From the NCBI GenBank assembly GCA_034925905.1, contig JAYFRL010000017.1, positions 1 through 64,000 on the forward strand: 64,000 nucleotides of DNA. Reading direction: 5' to 3'. Made by a program: the position numbers and the translations under genes. Source of the stretch: JAYFRL01 sp034925905 (GTDB lineage: Bacteria; Bacillota; Clostridia; Lachnospirales; Anaerotignaceae). Shown here piece after piece: positions 42,622 to 51,313 of the stretch; positions within the stretch are counted from its first letter, which is position 1; each line of letters begins with the position of its first letter. The notes under the pieces were generated by a model that was not told the DNA's origin, did no database searches, and saw only the letters and a list, made by a program, of their open reading frames with translations.

Positions 42622-44958
42622 ATGTACAAGGTGATTAAAAGAGACGGGAAAATAGCGGAATTTGATATAAGCAAAATCACAAATGCTATAACAAAGGCTT
42701 TTGACGCGCAGAAAAAGCAATATAATGCCGATATTATAGATTTTCTTGCACTTAAAGTAACTGCTGATTATCAGGATAAAATCGAAAACGATCTTATAAG
42801 CGTTGAAAATATTCAAGATAGCGTTGAGCAGGTTTTGGTTCAGGCAGGATATGCCGATGTTGCCAAGGCATATATTTTATACCGTAAGCAAAGAGAAAAA
42901 ATTAGGAACATGAAATCCACTTTTCTGGATTACAGGGAGCTTGTTAATAGCTATGTAAACATAGATGACTGGCGCGTTAAGGAAAATTCCACGGTTACAT
43001 ATTCCGTGGGCGGGCTTATATTAAGCAATTCAGGAGCTATCACAGCGAATTATTGGCTTTCCGAGGTTTACGATGAGGAAATATCAAACGCTCACCGCGA
43101 TGCTGATATCCATATCCATGACCTTTCAATGCTTACGGGATATTGTGCAGGTTGGTCGCTTAAACAGCTTATTCTTGAAGGCTTGGGTGGCATAGAGGGC
43201 AAAATAACGTCTTCGCCGGCTAGCCATCTTTCCACTTTGTGCAATCAAATGGTAAACTTCCTTGGAATTCTTCAAAACGAATGGGCAGGCGCTCAGGCAT
43301 TTTCATCCTTTGATACGTATCTTGCGCCTTTTGTGAAGATTGACGACCTTAGCTACAAAGAAGTTAAACAATGCATCCAATCTTTTATATATGGCGTAAA
43401 CACACCCAGCAGGTGGGGCACACAGGCTCCGTTTACAAATGTAACGCTTGATTGGACAGTCCCGGACGACCTTGCAGACATGCCAGCCATAGTCGGCGGA
43501 AAAGAACTGGATTTCAAATATAAAGACTGTAAAAAAGAAATGGACATGGTAAATAAAGCGTTTATAGAAATAATGCTTGAAGGTGACGCAAATGGCAGGG
43601 GCTTCCAGTATCCCATACCGACATATTCCATAACAAAAGACTTCGACTGGAGTGACACGGAAAACAACCGTTTGCTTTTTGGAATGATAGCAAAATACGG
43701 AACCCCATATTTTTCAAACTATATAAACAGCGATATGCAACCCAGTGACGTTCGCAGCATGTGTTGCCGTCTGCGCCTTGATTTGCGTGAGCTGCGCAAA
43801 AAGGGCGGTGGTTTCTTCGGCAGCGGAGAAAGCACAGGCTCGATAGGTGTTGTTACCATAAACCTTCCGCGTATAGCTTATCTTGCGAAAGACGAGGCTG
43901 ATTTCTATAAACGCCTGGATAATCTTATGGATGTGGCTGCCCGTTCGCTTGATACAAAACGAACCGTTATCACAAAGCTTATGCACGCAGGGCTTTACCC
44001 TTACACAAAGAAATATTTAGGAACTTTTGAAAACCATTTTTCAACAATAGGCCTTATTGGGATGAACGAGGTTGGGCTTAATGCAAATTGGCTTAAAGCA
44101 GACCTTATGCATAAAGAAACCCATCAGTTTGCAAAGAATGTTTTGGAGCATATGAGGGAAAGGCTTGTAAAATACCAGGAGAAATACGGTGTTTTGTTCA
44201 ACCTTGAAGCAACTCCGGCAGAATCCACAAGTTACCGTCTTGCAAAGCATGATGTGAAAAAATATCCCGATATAATAACGGCTGCAAAGCAGGGAGACAC
44301 ACCATATTACACAAACAGCTCGCATCTTCCGGTTGGGGCTACGGATGATTTGTTTGAAGCTTTATCGGCTCAGGATGACCTTCAGGTTTTATATACATCA
44401 GGAACGGTGTTCCATGCGTATCTCGGCGAGAAACTGCCGGATTGGAAGGCTACGGCCAATCTCATAAAAAAGATTGCCGAAAATTATAAGCTTCCATATT
44501 ATACGCTTTCTCCGACATATTCTGTTTGCAGAACCCATGGTTATATAAGCGGGAAGCATTTCATATGCCCGGAATGCGGCGAGGAAGCTGAGGTTTATAG
44601 CCGTATAACCGGATACTACCGTCCGGTTAAAAACTGGAACGAAGGAAAAGCCCAGGAGTTTAAAGACCGAAAGGTTTATGATGTGGGAGGCAATGGTTTT
44701 GTTCCTGCCGCTCCCATAGACCATCAAAAGAAATTATTGCTCTTTACTACTCCGACCTGTGCAAATTGTTTAATGACTAAAAAAGCATTATCAGACGCTG
44801 GAATAGATTATAGCGTTATGGATGCCGGTGAGCATCAGGATTTGGTTGAAAAATATGAAATACGTCAGGCGCCGACTCTTGTTGTGTTAACTGATAAGGG
44901 AGCCGAAAAGTTCCCCGGGGTTACAAGCGTAAAAGAATATATAAGCAGCAATGTATGA
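42622..44958 (+). CDS. nrdD: anaerobic ribonucleoside-triphosphate reductase with C-terminal glutaredoxin-like domain
   Basis: A 778-residue enzyme that makes deoxynucleotides without oxygen. An ATP cone (about residues 1-90) gives allosteric control. The catalytic barrel follows, with a zinc site (CRTHGYISGKHFICPECG) and the glycyl-radical motif RITGYYRPVKNWN near bases 44602-44640. After it, about 75 extra residues (44725-44958) form a glutaredoxin/thioredoxin-like domain with the redox pair TCANC and an APTLVV cis-Pro region. NrdD normally ends soon after the glycyl-radical loop, so this is a fusion. ATG 42622 is chosen for its AAAGGGGG site and MYKVIKRDG start. Confidence 0.93.
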   Translation: MYKVIKRDGKIAEFDISKITNAITKAFDAQKKQYNADIIDFLALKVTADYQDKIENDLISVENIQDSVEQVLVQAGYADVAKAYILYRKQREKIRNMKSTFLDYRELVNSYVNIDDWRVKENSTVTYSVGGLILSNSGAITANYWLSEVYDEEISNAHRDADIHIHDLSMLTGYCAGWSLKQLILEGLGGIEGKITSSPASHLSTLCNQMVNFLGILQNEWAGAQAFSSFDTYLAPFVKIDDLSYKEVKQCIQSFIYGVNTPSRWGTQAPFTNVTLDWTVPDDLADMPAIVGGKELDFKYKDCKKEMDMVNKAFIEIMLEGDANGRGFQYPIPTYSITKDFDWSDTENNRLLFGMIAKYGTPYFSNYINSDMQPSDVRSMCCRLRLDLRELRKKGGGFFGSGESTGSIGVVTINLPRIAYLAKDEADFYKRLDNLMDVAARSLDTKRTVITKLMHAGLYPYTKKYLGTFENHFSTIGLIGMNEVGLNANWLKADLMHKETHQFAKNVLEHMRERLVKYQEKYGVLFNLEATPAESTSYRLAKHDVKKYPDIITAAKQGDTPYYTNSSHLPVGATDDLFEALSAQDDLQVLYTSGTVFHAYLGEKLPDWKATANLIKKIAENYKLPYYTLSPTYSVCRTHGYISGKHFICPECGEEAEVYSRITGYYRPVKNWNEGKAQEFKDRKVYDVGGNGFVPAAPIDHQKKLLLFTTPTCANCLMTKKALSDAGIDYSVMDAGEHQDLVEKYEIRQAPTLVVLTDKGAEKFPGVTSVKEYISSNV

Positions 44959-45030
44959 TAAATAAATTTAAAATTTAGGCTCTTCTTTTTCGGGCTAATA
45001 GCTTAGTTTTTCAAATCCTCTATAATTTTA

Positions 45031-45086
45031 CAAACCGGGTGTCCTTATGGCATTTTAAAATGTTGTGGGGACACTTGGTTTTTATA
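45031..45086 (+). terminator. intrinsic terminator after nrdD
   Basis: AAACCGGGTGTCC pairs with GGGACACTTGGTTT across a long loop that can itself fold, followed by T. Confidence 0.65.
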
Positions 45087-45204
45087 GATTTTTTGATTGT
45101 TATAAACAATTGGGTAATTTTAAGCTGTTATTTTTAAACAAAAGGACAGCTTTAAATATTCTCTACTTTACAAATGGATTATATAGTAACAGTATAAAAT
45201 CAAT

Positions 45205-45783
45205 ATGCTTATGAAACCAAACGAAAGGCGTGATTTAACGGACAACGCGAAATCCAACGGCAAAATAAAAATTATAAAGAATGGACCATACATAGTTTCG
45301 GGGAATATACCTATTGCGGAAAAAATTATTGTTCCGCAGGGCAGGGAATATGAGTTTAAAGAGGGGGATAAGCTTCCTCAGTCAGAAAATTACGCTCTTT
45401 GCCGCTGCGGGAAATCGAAAATGCCACCGTTTTGCGACGGAACTCATGCTAAAATAAATTTTAACGGCGATGAAACAGCTTCTAAAAAAGAATACCGTCT
45501 TAGAGCAGAGCTTATGAGGGGTTATAGCGTAGATCTTATGGATGACGGACGTTGTGCTTTTGCACGCTTTTGCCACAGAAAAAACGGAAATGCATGGGAG
45601 CTTGTGAATAAGTCTGGAATTGAAAAAAACCGGGAAGAAGCAATTATAGCAGCAAACGATTGTCCTGCGGGGAGGCTTTTGGCTGTTGATAAAGACGGAA
45701 CGGAGCATGAACCTTTTTATGACCCGTCGATAGATATATTGCAGGATCCTGAGCAAAGGCGTAAGTGGAGGAATATTCGTTAA
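45205..45783 (+). CDS. CDGSH iron-sulfur protein, upstream part of a frameshifted gene
   Basis: A 192-residue frame. The N-terminal CDGSH motif CRCGKSKMPPFCDGTH (about residues 69-84) supplies the three-Cys, one-His ligands of a [2Fe-2S] cluster. A middle region contains a second set of Cys (GRCAFARFCHRKN, NDCPAGR), as in double-CDGSH proteins. The natural C-terminal half with a second CDGSH motif continues in the +1 frame downstream, so residues after about 184 (RRKWRNIR) are probably out-of-frame translation. No good ribosome site precedes ATG 45205, and the start could be the ATG at 45211. Confidence 0.8.
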   Translation: MLMKPNERRDLTDNAKSNGKIKIIKNGPYIVSGNIPIAEKIIVPQGREYEFKEGDKLPQSENYALCRCGKSKMPPFCDGTHAKINFNGDETASKKEYRLRAELMRGYSVDLMDDGRCAFARFCHRKNGNAWELVNKSGIEKNREEAIIAANDCPAGRLLAVDKDGTEHEPFYDPSIDILQDPEQRRKWRNIR

Positions 45784-45922
45784 AGGTGGCATACCCATAG
45801 AGTCTTCTGACGGAACAATCTATGAAACAAGAAACCGTGTTGTGCTCTGCCGTTGCGGAAAATCAAGGAACAAACCGTTTTGCGACGCCGCCCATGTGCT
45901 TGTAAGATATCTTGATAAATAA
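45758..45922 (+). pseudogene. second CDGSH half in the +1 frame
   Basis: From 45758 the +1 frame reads GVSGGIFVKGGIPIESSDG and later CRCGKSRNKPFCDAAH, a complete CDGSH motif, and stops at 45922. It has no start codon of its own and joins the upstream frame at AAAGGC (45755-45760), where one A too many explains the shift. The intact product would be about 238 residues. Confidence 0.75.
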
Positions 45923-46086
45923 TGTCAAAAAACAAAAATAAGGATTTTATAAATAGATATGGGCTTTAATTTTTTTAATTACCGCAGTCTTTTGTTTTAT
46001 AAAATCCTCTTTAAAATCACGAATAATTGAGGGGAAAGGCAGATAAATATTTGTCTTTTTTATTTTTCGGATATTTTCAATAGATA

Positions 46087-46136
46087 TTGACATATGCCCA
46101 TAACGGTATTAAAATAACTTTATGAGCATAGGCTCA
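46087..46136 (+). promoter_or_regulatory. promoter with putative DUF134 operator (site 3)
   Basis: TTGACA (46087-46092) and TAAAAT (46110-46115) are 17 nt apart, with TATGCCCATAACG in the spacer. TGAGCATAGGCTCA, an imperfect palindrome, lies at 46123-46136. The promoter drives the Mrp/NifX operon. Confidence 0.7.
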
Positions 46137-46312
46137 CAATTTTAAATGATATATAATGGTATTTTAAGCATTTTGCGAGTTGAAAATTTTATAATAAATA
46201 TTCGGAAAGGAGCCATAAATAAAAGCAAAACGCAGACGAAGGTGTATTTTAAAATAATAAGCGGCTGATATTTGAAAAAATTGAATGCCATAAATAAAGG
46301 AGTGAAATTTTA

Positions 46313-47173
46313 ATGTCTGATAAAAGCAGAGCCTGTTCAGACAGCGGGTGCAGCAAGGAGTCCTGTGAAGGATGTGAGAAGAATACAAAAAATTTTATTG
46401 AAGAAACAAATGAATTAAATTCTATAAAAAAAGTTATAGGAGTTGTAAGCGGAAAAGGTGGCGTAGGAAAATCGCTCGTCACAGCTATGCTTGCTGTGCT
46501 TACAAGCAGGAAAGGCTACCAGACAGGTATTTTGGACGCCGATATTACAGGACCTTCAATACCTAAAATGTTTGGGATAAATAAAAAGGCCAAAATAACC
46601 GATGAAGGAATATATCCTGAAAGAACTAAAAATAATATAAGTATTATGTCCATAAACCTTTTGCTTGACCAAGCTGATTCGCCCGTTATTTGGAGAGGAC
46701 CTTTGGTTGCGGGAGCCGTTAAACAATTTTGGACGGACGTTATTTGGGGAGACCTGGATTTTTTATTCATAGATATGCCTCCGGGAACGGGTGATATTCC
46801 GCTTACTGTTTTCCAGTCCATACCTCTTGACGGTATTGTTATTGTAACTTCTCCTCAGGAGCTTGTTTCCATGATTGTAAAAAAGGCATATAAAATGGCA
46901 AAGCAGATGAATATCCCTGTTTTAGGTGTTGTGGAAAACATGAGCTATATTAAATGCCCGGATTGCGGAAATGAGATAAAGCTTTTCGGTGAAAGCAATC
47001 TTTTAAACACTGCAACAGAGCTTGGAATAAGCATACTTGGAAGGGTTCCCGTTGATCCGGCAATGGCAGAGCTTTCGGATAAAGGCGAATTTGAAAAATT
47101 AAATAATGATTATTTAAAAAATGCAGCCGAAAAAATCGAAGAAATATTTGTTAAAGGCGGAGGTATAGCTTGA
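46313..47173 (+). CDS. Mrp/NBP35-type Fe-S carrier ATPase
   Basis: A 286-residue P-loop ATPase that carries and transfers Fe-S clusters. A Cys-rich N-terminus (CSDSGCSKESCEGC) resembles that of NBP35. The deviant Walker A SGKGGVGKS lies at about residues 45-53, the DADITGPSIP switch and DMPPGTGD follow, and a CPDC pair at about 220 can bridge a cluster between subunits. It is the first gene of a five-gene operon. A close paralogue lies on the minus strand at 54243-55070. Confidence 0.9.
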   Translation: MSDKSRACSDSGCSKESCEGCEKNTKNFIEETNELNSIKKVIGVVSGKGGVGKSLVTAMLAVLTSRKGYQTGILDADITGPSIPKMFGINKKAKITDEGIYPERTKNNISIMSINLLLDQADSPVIWRGPLVAGAVKQFWTDVIWGDLDFLFIDMPPGTGDIPLTVFQSIPLDGIVIVTSPQELVSMIVKKAYKMAKQMNIPVLGVVENMSYIKCPDCGNEIKLFGESNLLNTATELGISILGRVPVDPAMAELSDKGEFEKLNNDYLKNAAEKIEEIFVKGGGIA

Positions 47174-47991
47174 GTAAAAAAGCTGAGAAAGCAACAGAAC
47201 TTTTTTTGCAGGGTTATAACTGTAGTCAAGCTGTTTTTGCGGCGTTTAGTGAAGATTTAGGAATGGATTTTGAAACGGCCGTTAAGTTTTTGGCTCCTTT
47301 TGGCGGTGGAATGGGCGGCATGCGTGAGGTTTGCGGAGCGGTAAGCGGGATGTTTGCCGTTGCCGGCATGAAATATGGGTATACAGACTTTAAGGATCCG
47401 CAGGCAAAGGCAAAGCATTATAAAATGGTACAAAAGCTTGCCGATGAATTTAAAGCCAAAAACAATTCGATTATATGCAGGGAGCTTTTGGGGCTTGAAA
47501 ACGGAGTGGCAGAGTCGGCTTCGGGATCAAAGGATCGGGAGCTTTTATGTACGGAATTTGTGAAATGTGCAGCGGAAATTATAGAAAAATTAATCGATGA
47601 ATCGGAGGTAAAGGATATGAAATTAGTCATACCTGTGGAGAACAAAGCTTTAGATGTTCCTGTATGTCCTTCTTTTGGGAGGGCGCCTTTCTTTGTTATT
47701 TATAACACTGAAAACGGGGAGCATAAATTTATTGATAACTCTGCCAGCGCAAGCCAAGGAGGCGCAGGGATAAAAGCAGCGCAGATGCTTGCAGACAGCG
47801 GAGCTGATTTTCTCATAACTTATAGATGCGGTGAAAATGCGGCAAATGTATTAAATGCCGCCGATATTAAAATTTATAAAGCCGAGGACGGTTCTGTTGC
47901 GGAAAATATAGAAAAATGCAAAGGGGGAAAGCTTTCATTTCTTGCGGAAATTCATCCGGGGTTTCATAACCACGGAGGTGCAAATAAATGA
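47170..47991 (+). CDS. C_GCAxxG_C_C protein fused to NifX-like domain
   Basis: A 273-residue fusion. The N-terminal part (about 1-145) is a C_GCAxxG_C_C domain with YNCSQAVFAAF, REVCGAVSGMF and later ICRELL and CTEFVKCAA cysteines. The C-terminal part (from Met150, MKLVIPVE) is a dinitrogenase-cofactor-binding (NifX/NafY) fold: PVCPSFGRAPFFVIY, GGAGIKAAQML and a His/Gly-rich end. A GGAGGTA site and in-frame ATG at 47617 could also produce the NifX part alone. TTG 47170 overlaps the Mrp stop codon. Likely a metal-cluster or redox protein; no nitrogenase is present. Confidence 0.8.
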   Translation: MSKKAEKATELFLQGYNCSQAVFAAFSEDLGMDFETAVKFLAPFGGGMGGMREVCGAVSGMFAVAGMKYGYTDFKDPQAKAKHYKMVQKLADEFKAKNNSIICRELLGLENGVAESASGSKDRELLCTEFVKCAAEIIEKLIDESEVKDMKLVIPVENKALDVPVCPSFGRAPFFVIYNTENGEHKFIDNSASASQGGAGIKAAQMLADSGADFLITYRCGENAANVLNAADIKIYKAEDGSVAENIEKCKGGKLSFLAEIHPGFHNHGGANK

Positions 47992-48824
47992 AAATCGCTG
48001 TTCTAAGCGGAAAAGGCGGCACAGGGAAAACTTTTGTGTCCGTTAATCTTGCTTGTGTGGGAGAAAATGCTGTATATGTGGATTGTGATGTTGAGGAGCC
48101 GAACGGACACCTGTTTTTTAAACCTGAGATAAAAAACAAATTTCCCATTAGCGTAAGCGTTCCCAAAGTTGATACAGATAAGTGTGTATCCTGCAGAAAA
48201 TGCGTTGATTTTTGTAAGTATAACGCTCTTGCCATAGTAAAAAACAAGCTTTTGATTTTTCATGAGATTTGCCATTCATGCGGTGGCTGTGTTCTTTTCT
48301 GCCCCGAAAAAGCTCTTTCCGAAAAAGAAAGACAAATAGGAGAAATTGAAGAAGGTTTTTCAAGCGGTGTTAAAATTCTAACCGGACGGTTAAACACAGG
48401 CGAGGTTTCAGGAGTACCTATTATAAAAAAGCTTATCAAAATGTTGCCGGAAAAAGGCGATGTTTTGATAGATTGCCCTCCGGGAAGTGCGTGCACAGTT
48501 ATGGAAAGTATACGCAAAGCGGATTTCTGCGTTTTAGTTACCGAGCCTACGCTTTTTGGGGCGCATAATCTAAAAATGGTGTATGATTTAATTTTATTAT
48601 TTGGCAAGCCGTTTGGAGTGGTTATAAATAAAAATATGCCGGAAACAAGCCCGGTGGATCAATTTTGCGCAGAAAGCAACATTAAGATTCTTGAGAAGAT
48701 TCCTTTCAGCGAGCATTTGGGCAGACTAAATTCTGAAGGTAAAATAGTCTCATTGGAGGATAAACATTATTTTGAGCTTTTCAAAGGGCTTTTAAAAACC
48801 ATTAAAAAGGAGGCGTTATCATGA
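47988..48824 (+). CDS. MinD-superfamily ATPase with two ferredoxin clusters (1)
   Basis: A 278-residue protein. A deviant Walker A SGKGGTGKT lies at residues 7-15 and DCDVEEPNGHLF follows. A 2[4Fe-4S] ferredoxin insert spans about 60-105 (CVSCRKCVDFCKYNAL and CHSCGGCVLFCPEKAL). The C-terminal half holds IDCPPGSACTV, the ATPase switch. This class accompanies NifX and Mrp proteins in anaerobes. It overlaps both neighbours by 4 bp (ATGA), so the operon is translationally coupled. Confidence 0.88.
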   Translation: MKIAVLSGKGGTGKTFVSVNLACVGENAVYVDCDVEEPNGHLFFKPEIKNKFPISVSVPKVDTDKCVSCRKCVDFCKYNALAIVKNKLLIFHEICHSCGGCVLFCPEKALSEKERQIGEIEEGFSSGVKILTGRLNTGEVSGVPIIKKLIKMLPEKGDVLIDCPPGSACTVMESIRKADFCVLVTEPTLFGAHNLKMVYDLILLFGKPFGVVINKNMPETSPVDQFCAESNIKILEKIPFSEHLGRLNSEGKIVSLEDKHYFELFKGLLKTIKKEALS

Positions 48825-49681
48825 AACAACTCCTTATATTAAGCGGTAAAGGAGGGACAGGCAAAACCACTGTGTCAAGCGCATTTATAGAGTTTGGCAA
48901 AATCAAGGCTTTTGCGGATTGCGATGTGGACGCGCCAAACCTTCATTTGGTTGTTTCCGGTACGGAAAACCCTATAAAAACGGATTATTACGGTTTTGAG
49001 AAGGCTCATATTGATGCTTTGAAATGTATTGGCTGCGGTCTATGTGAAAAAAACTGCCGCTTTGGCGCAATTTCAAATGGAAAAGTATCGATTTATGAAT
49101 GTGAAGGCTGCGGCGTATGCGCCAATATTTGCCCTGTCTCTGCCATAGAGATGAAAAGCCATTCTTCAGGAAGCCTTATGCTTTATAAGCAAAATGACAG
49201 CATTTTTTCCACAGCATGTCTTAAAATGGGTAGCGGAGCTTCAGGCAAACTGGTTTCGGAGGTTAAGAAGCAGCTTTTGGAAAATGCCCCGCCTTTAAAG
49301 CTGGCTGTTATAGACGGGTCGCCGGGGATAGGCTGCCCTGTTATCGCGTCAATAAGCGGGGTTGATATCGCGCTTATAGTTGCCGAGCCTACAATATCAG
49401 GAATCCACGATATGAAAAGGATTGCCGAAACCTTAGCGCATTTTGGCGTTAGTTTTGCCGTATGCATAAATAAATTTGACGTTAATCTTAGTAACACAAA
49501 AAGAATCGAGGACTATTGTGCTGAGCTTCAAATTCCCGTTATAGGGGAAATACCGTTTGACGAAACGGTTATAAAAGCAGTTAATTGCTGCAGAAGCATT
49601 GCCTCTTATCCTGACAGCCCGGCAGGGCGGGCAATAGCATTGATATGGGAAAAGCTTTGCGCAGACTATATTTTAGACTGA
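48821..49681 (+). CDS. MinD-superfamily ATPase with two ferredoxin clusters (2)
   Basis: A 286-residue paralogue of the preceding product with SGKGGTGKTT at the N-terminus, DCDVDAPNLHL, a ferredoxin insert (CIGCGLCEKNCRFGAI and CEGCGVCANICPVSAI) and the IDGSPGIGCP switch. The two proteins probably form a heterodimer, as these genes are usually paired. The ferredoxin clusters imply electron transfer coupled to ATP binding. Confidence 0.88.
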   Translation: MKQLLILSGKGGTGKTTVSSAFIEFGKIKAFADCDVDAPNLHLVVSGTENPIKTDYYGFEKAHIDALKCIGCGLCEKNCRFGAISNGKVSIYECEGCGVCANICPVSAIEMKSHSSGSLMLYKQNDSIFSTACLKMGSGASGKLVSEVKKQLLENAPPLKLAVIDGSPGIGCPVIASISGVDIALIVAEPTISGIHDMKRIAETLAHFGVSFAVCINKFDVNLSNTKRIEDYCAELQIPVIGEIPFDETVIKAVNCCRSIASYPDSPAGRAIALIWEKLCADYILD

Positions 49682-49751
49682 AAAGCTGGTTATAAGAAAG
49701 TTGCAGATGTTAATTATAATAATATAAAAGCAAAACGGAGGGAAAACAAAC

Positions 49752-50108
49752 ATGAAAATAGCAGTTGCAAGCGAAGGGAAAAAAGTTACTGAACATTTTG
49801 GGCATTGCGAAGGATTTACTATATTTGATACTGAAAACAACAAAATAAAAAGTATGGAATTTATACAAAACCCAGGGCATAAACCCGGATTTTTGCCTGT
49901 TTTTTTGCATGAAAAGGGTGTCAAAGTAATAATATCCGGCGGAATGGGCGGCGGAGCCATTGATATTTTTAATGAAAAAGGAGTGGAAGTTGTAACAGGG
50001 GCATCGGGAGATGCTGAAACTGTGGTAAACAGCTATCTTAAAGGCGAGCTTAAATCAACGGGCTCTGTTTGCCATGAGCATAAGCATGCCGATGAATGCG
50101 CGGAATAA
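49752..50108 (+). CDS. NifX/NafY-like protein
   Basis: A 118-residue dinitrogenase iron-molybdenum-cofactor-type protein with KIAVASEGKKVTEHFGHCEGF, GGMGGGAIDIF and a His/Cys-rich tail (CHEHKHADEC) suited to metal binding. It closes the Mrp operon; a terminator follows. No nitrogenase is visible, so it likely carries some other metal cluster. Confidence 0.85.
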   Translation: MKIAVASEGKKVTEHFGHCEGFTIFDTENNKIKSMEFIQNPGHKPGFLPVFLHEKGVKVIISGGMGGGAIDIFNEKGVEVVTGASGDAETVVNSYLKGELKSTGSVCHEHKHADECAE

Positions 50109-50175
50109 GAACAAAGTATAGTATATTAATGTTTAGACAAATGAAGCAATATTTTAATTGATGAAGAATATTAAT

Positions 50176-50210
50176 AAAAAGCCTGATTAAAATCAGGCTT
50201 TTTATTTTTA
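50176..50210 (+). terminator. intrinsic terminator
   Basis: AAAAAGCCTGATT pairs with AATCAGGCTTTTT over a two- or three-nt loop, followed by more T. Confidence 0.85.
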
Positions 50211-50393
50211 ATATAATTTTCAAACATAAATTCCATATATGAAGACTGGGCGCTTCTTTTAAATTTTAACTGCGTTTTGTACATGTTAATAAAAATACTT
50301 TTTAATGGCATTTTTCTTCTCAAGTTGACAAAATTAGGCAAGTCCGTTAAAATTAAAATGTCGTTGTGCAATCTGTTTGTGAGGGGCATAATC

Positions 50394-51167
50394 ATGAATA
50401 AAATAAAAACCTCGAAGGGCTTTACTCTTATAGAAGTTATAGTTGTACTTGTTATTCTTACTATTCTTGCCTCGATATTTTTTCCTTCGTTAACTGACTG
50501 GATAGATAACGCAAATGAAAAAGCATGTTTTATAAACAGAAAACAAATATTATTGCATTACCATGACATTAAGGCTATTGAATCTGCCGAAGGAAGAGAC
50601 GTTAAGCTTTCAGATGTTTTAGCGGGCAAATATGAAATATGCGCCGATGAAGTTGCGGCGCTTTCGTGTCCGGCAGGTGGGGAGTATACGGCGGATGATG
50701 AAAATGGAACTATAATCTGCTCTATCCATGGAGATATGGCCGAAAGTGAAACCGGCGGAAAAAACGGTCAAGAAGAAAGCGATGGAATTGCTAATACCAC
50801 AGAGTGTTTTTACATTGGAGGAGACGGCAATTATAAAGTGTCCACATGGGGAAACATTGAAACTTTCAATCCTGAGCAGGACGGTCAACCGGGAACGGAT
50901 ATACCAAACGGAACAGTTTTTTATTATCAAGGCGATTATTATTTGTTCAGGGATAATCAATGTTTTATGAAAAGCACAAACATTCCTTCATTTGTTTCAA
51001 ATTATGGCGTTAAGATAGATTATTCGGGATTTAAGACACCCGGACCAGAGACATCTGCCGGAGATTTAAAGCTTGTGGATGACAAGATATATGTATTTTT
51101 TCCATATATGAGATATGTAAATGATTATCTCAATACCGACTGGTGGCGGGAAGTTGCCTTGAGCTAA
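50394..51167 (+). CDS. type IV prepilin-like protein
   Basis: A 257-residue protein with a class-III signal: a short basic leader, then GFTLIEVIVVLVILTILAS, with cleavage expected after KG and the conserved Glu at +5. The rest is a globular acidic domain with Cys residues and a Tyr-rich end, longer than usual for a major pilin. ATG 50394 has GAGGGG upstream; in-frame codons before it are not part of the signal. No pilus ATPase, prepilin peptidase or platform gene is nearby, so it must rely on genes elsewhere. Confidence 0.85.
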   Translation: MNKIKTSKGFTLIEVIVVLVILTILASIFFPSLTDWIDNANEKACFINRKQILLHYHDIKAIESAEGRDVKLSDVLAGKYEICADEVAALSCPAGGEYTADDENGTIICSIHGDMAESETGGKNGQEESDGIANTTECFYIGGDGNYKVSTWGNIETFNPEQDGQPGTDIPNGTVFYYQGDYYLFRDNQCFMKSTNIPSFVSNYGVKIDYSGFKTPGPETSAGDLKLVDDKIYVFFPYMRYVNDYLNTDWWREVALS

Positions 51168-51235
51168 TATTCGTTCCCCGGATTTAGGTATAAATTTTGA
51201 AAAATATAAATAAACAAGGCAACCTATGTTCTAAA

Positions 51236-51275
51236 ATAGCAGCTTTTCTTTTGGAAGGGCTGTTGCTTTTTAGAT
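51236..51275 (+). terminator. hairpin before PAP2 gene
   Basis: AGCAGC with following TTTTC pairs imperfectly with GAAGGGCTGTTGCT, followed by five T. It probably ends the prepilin transcript. Confidence 0.5.
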
Positions 51276-51313
51276 TTGCTGCCTATTAGGGTTAAGATAA
51301 AAAGAGGACAAAA

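Noticed and set aside
46313..50108. NifX/Mrp operon considered as part of a nitrogen-fixation cluster
   Set aside because: No nifHDK, nifB or nifEN gene is present; similar small clusters occur in many anaerobes that do not fix nitrogen.
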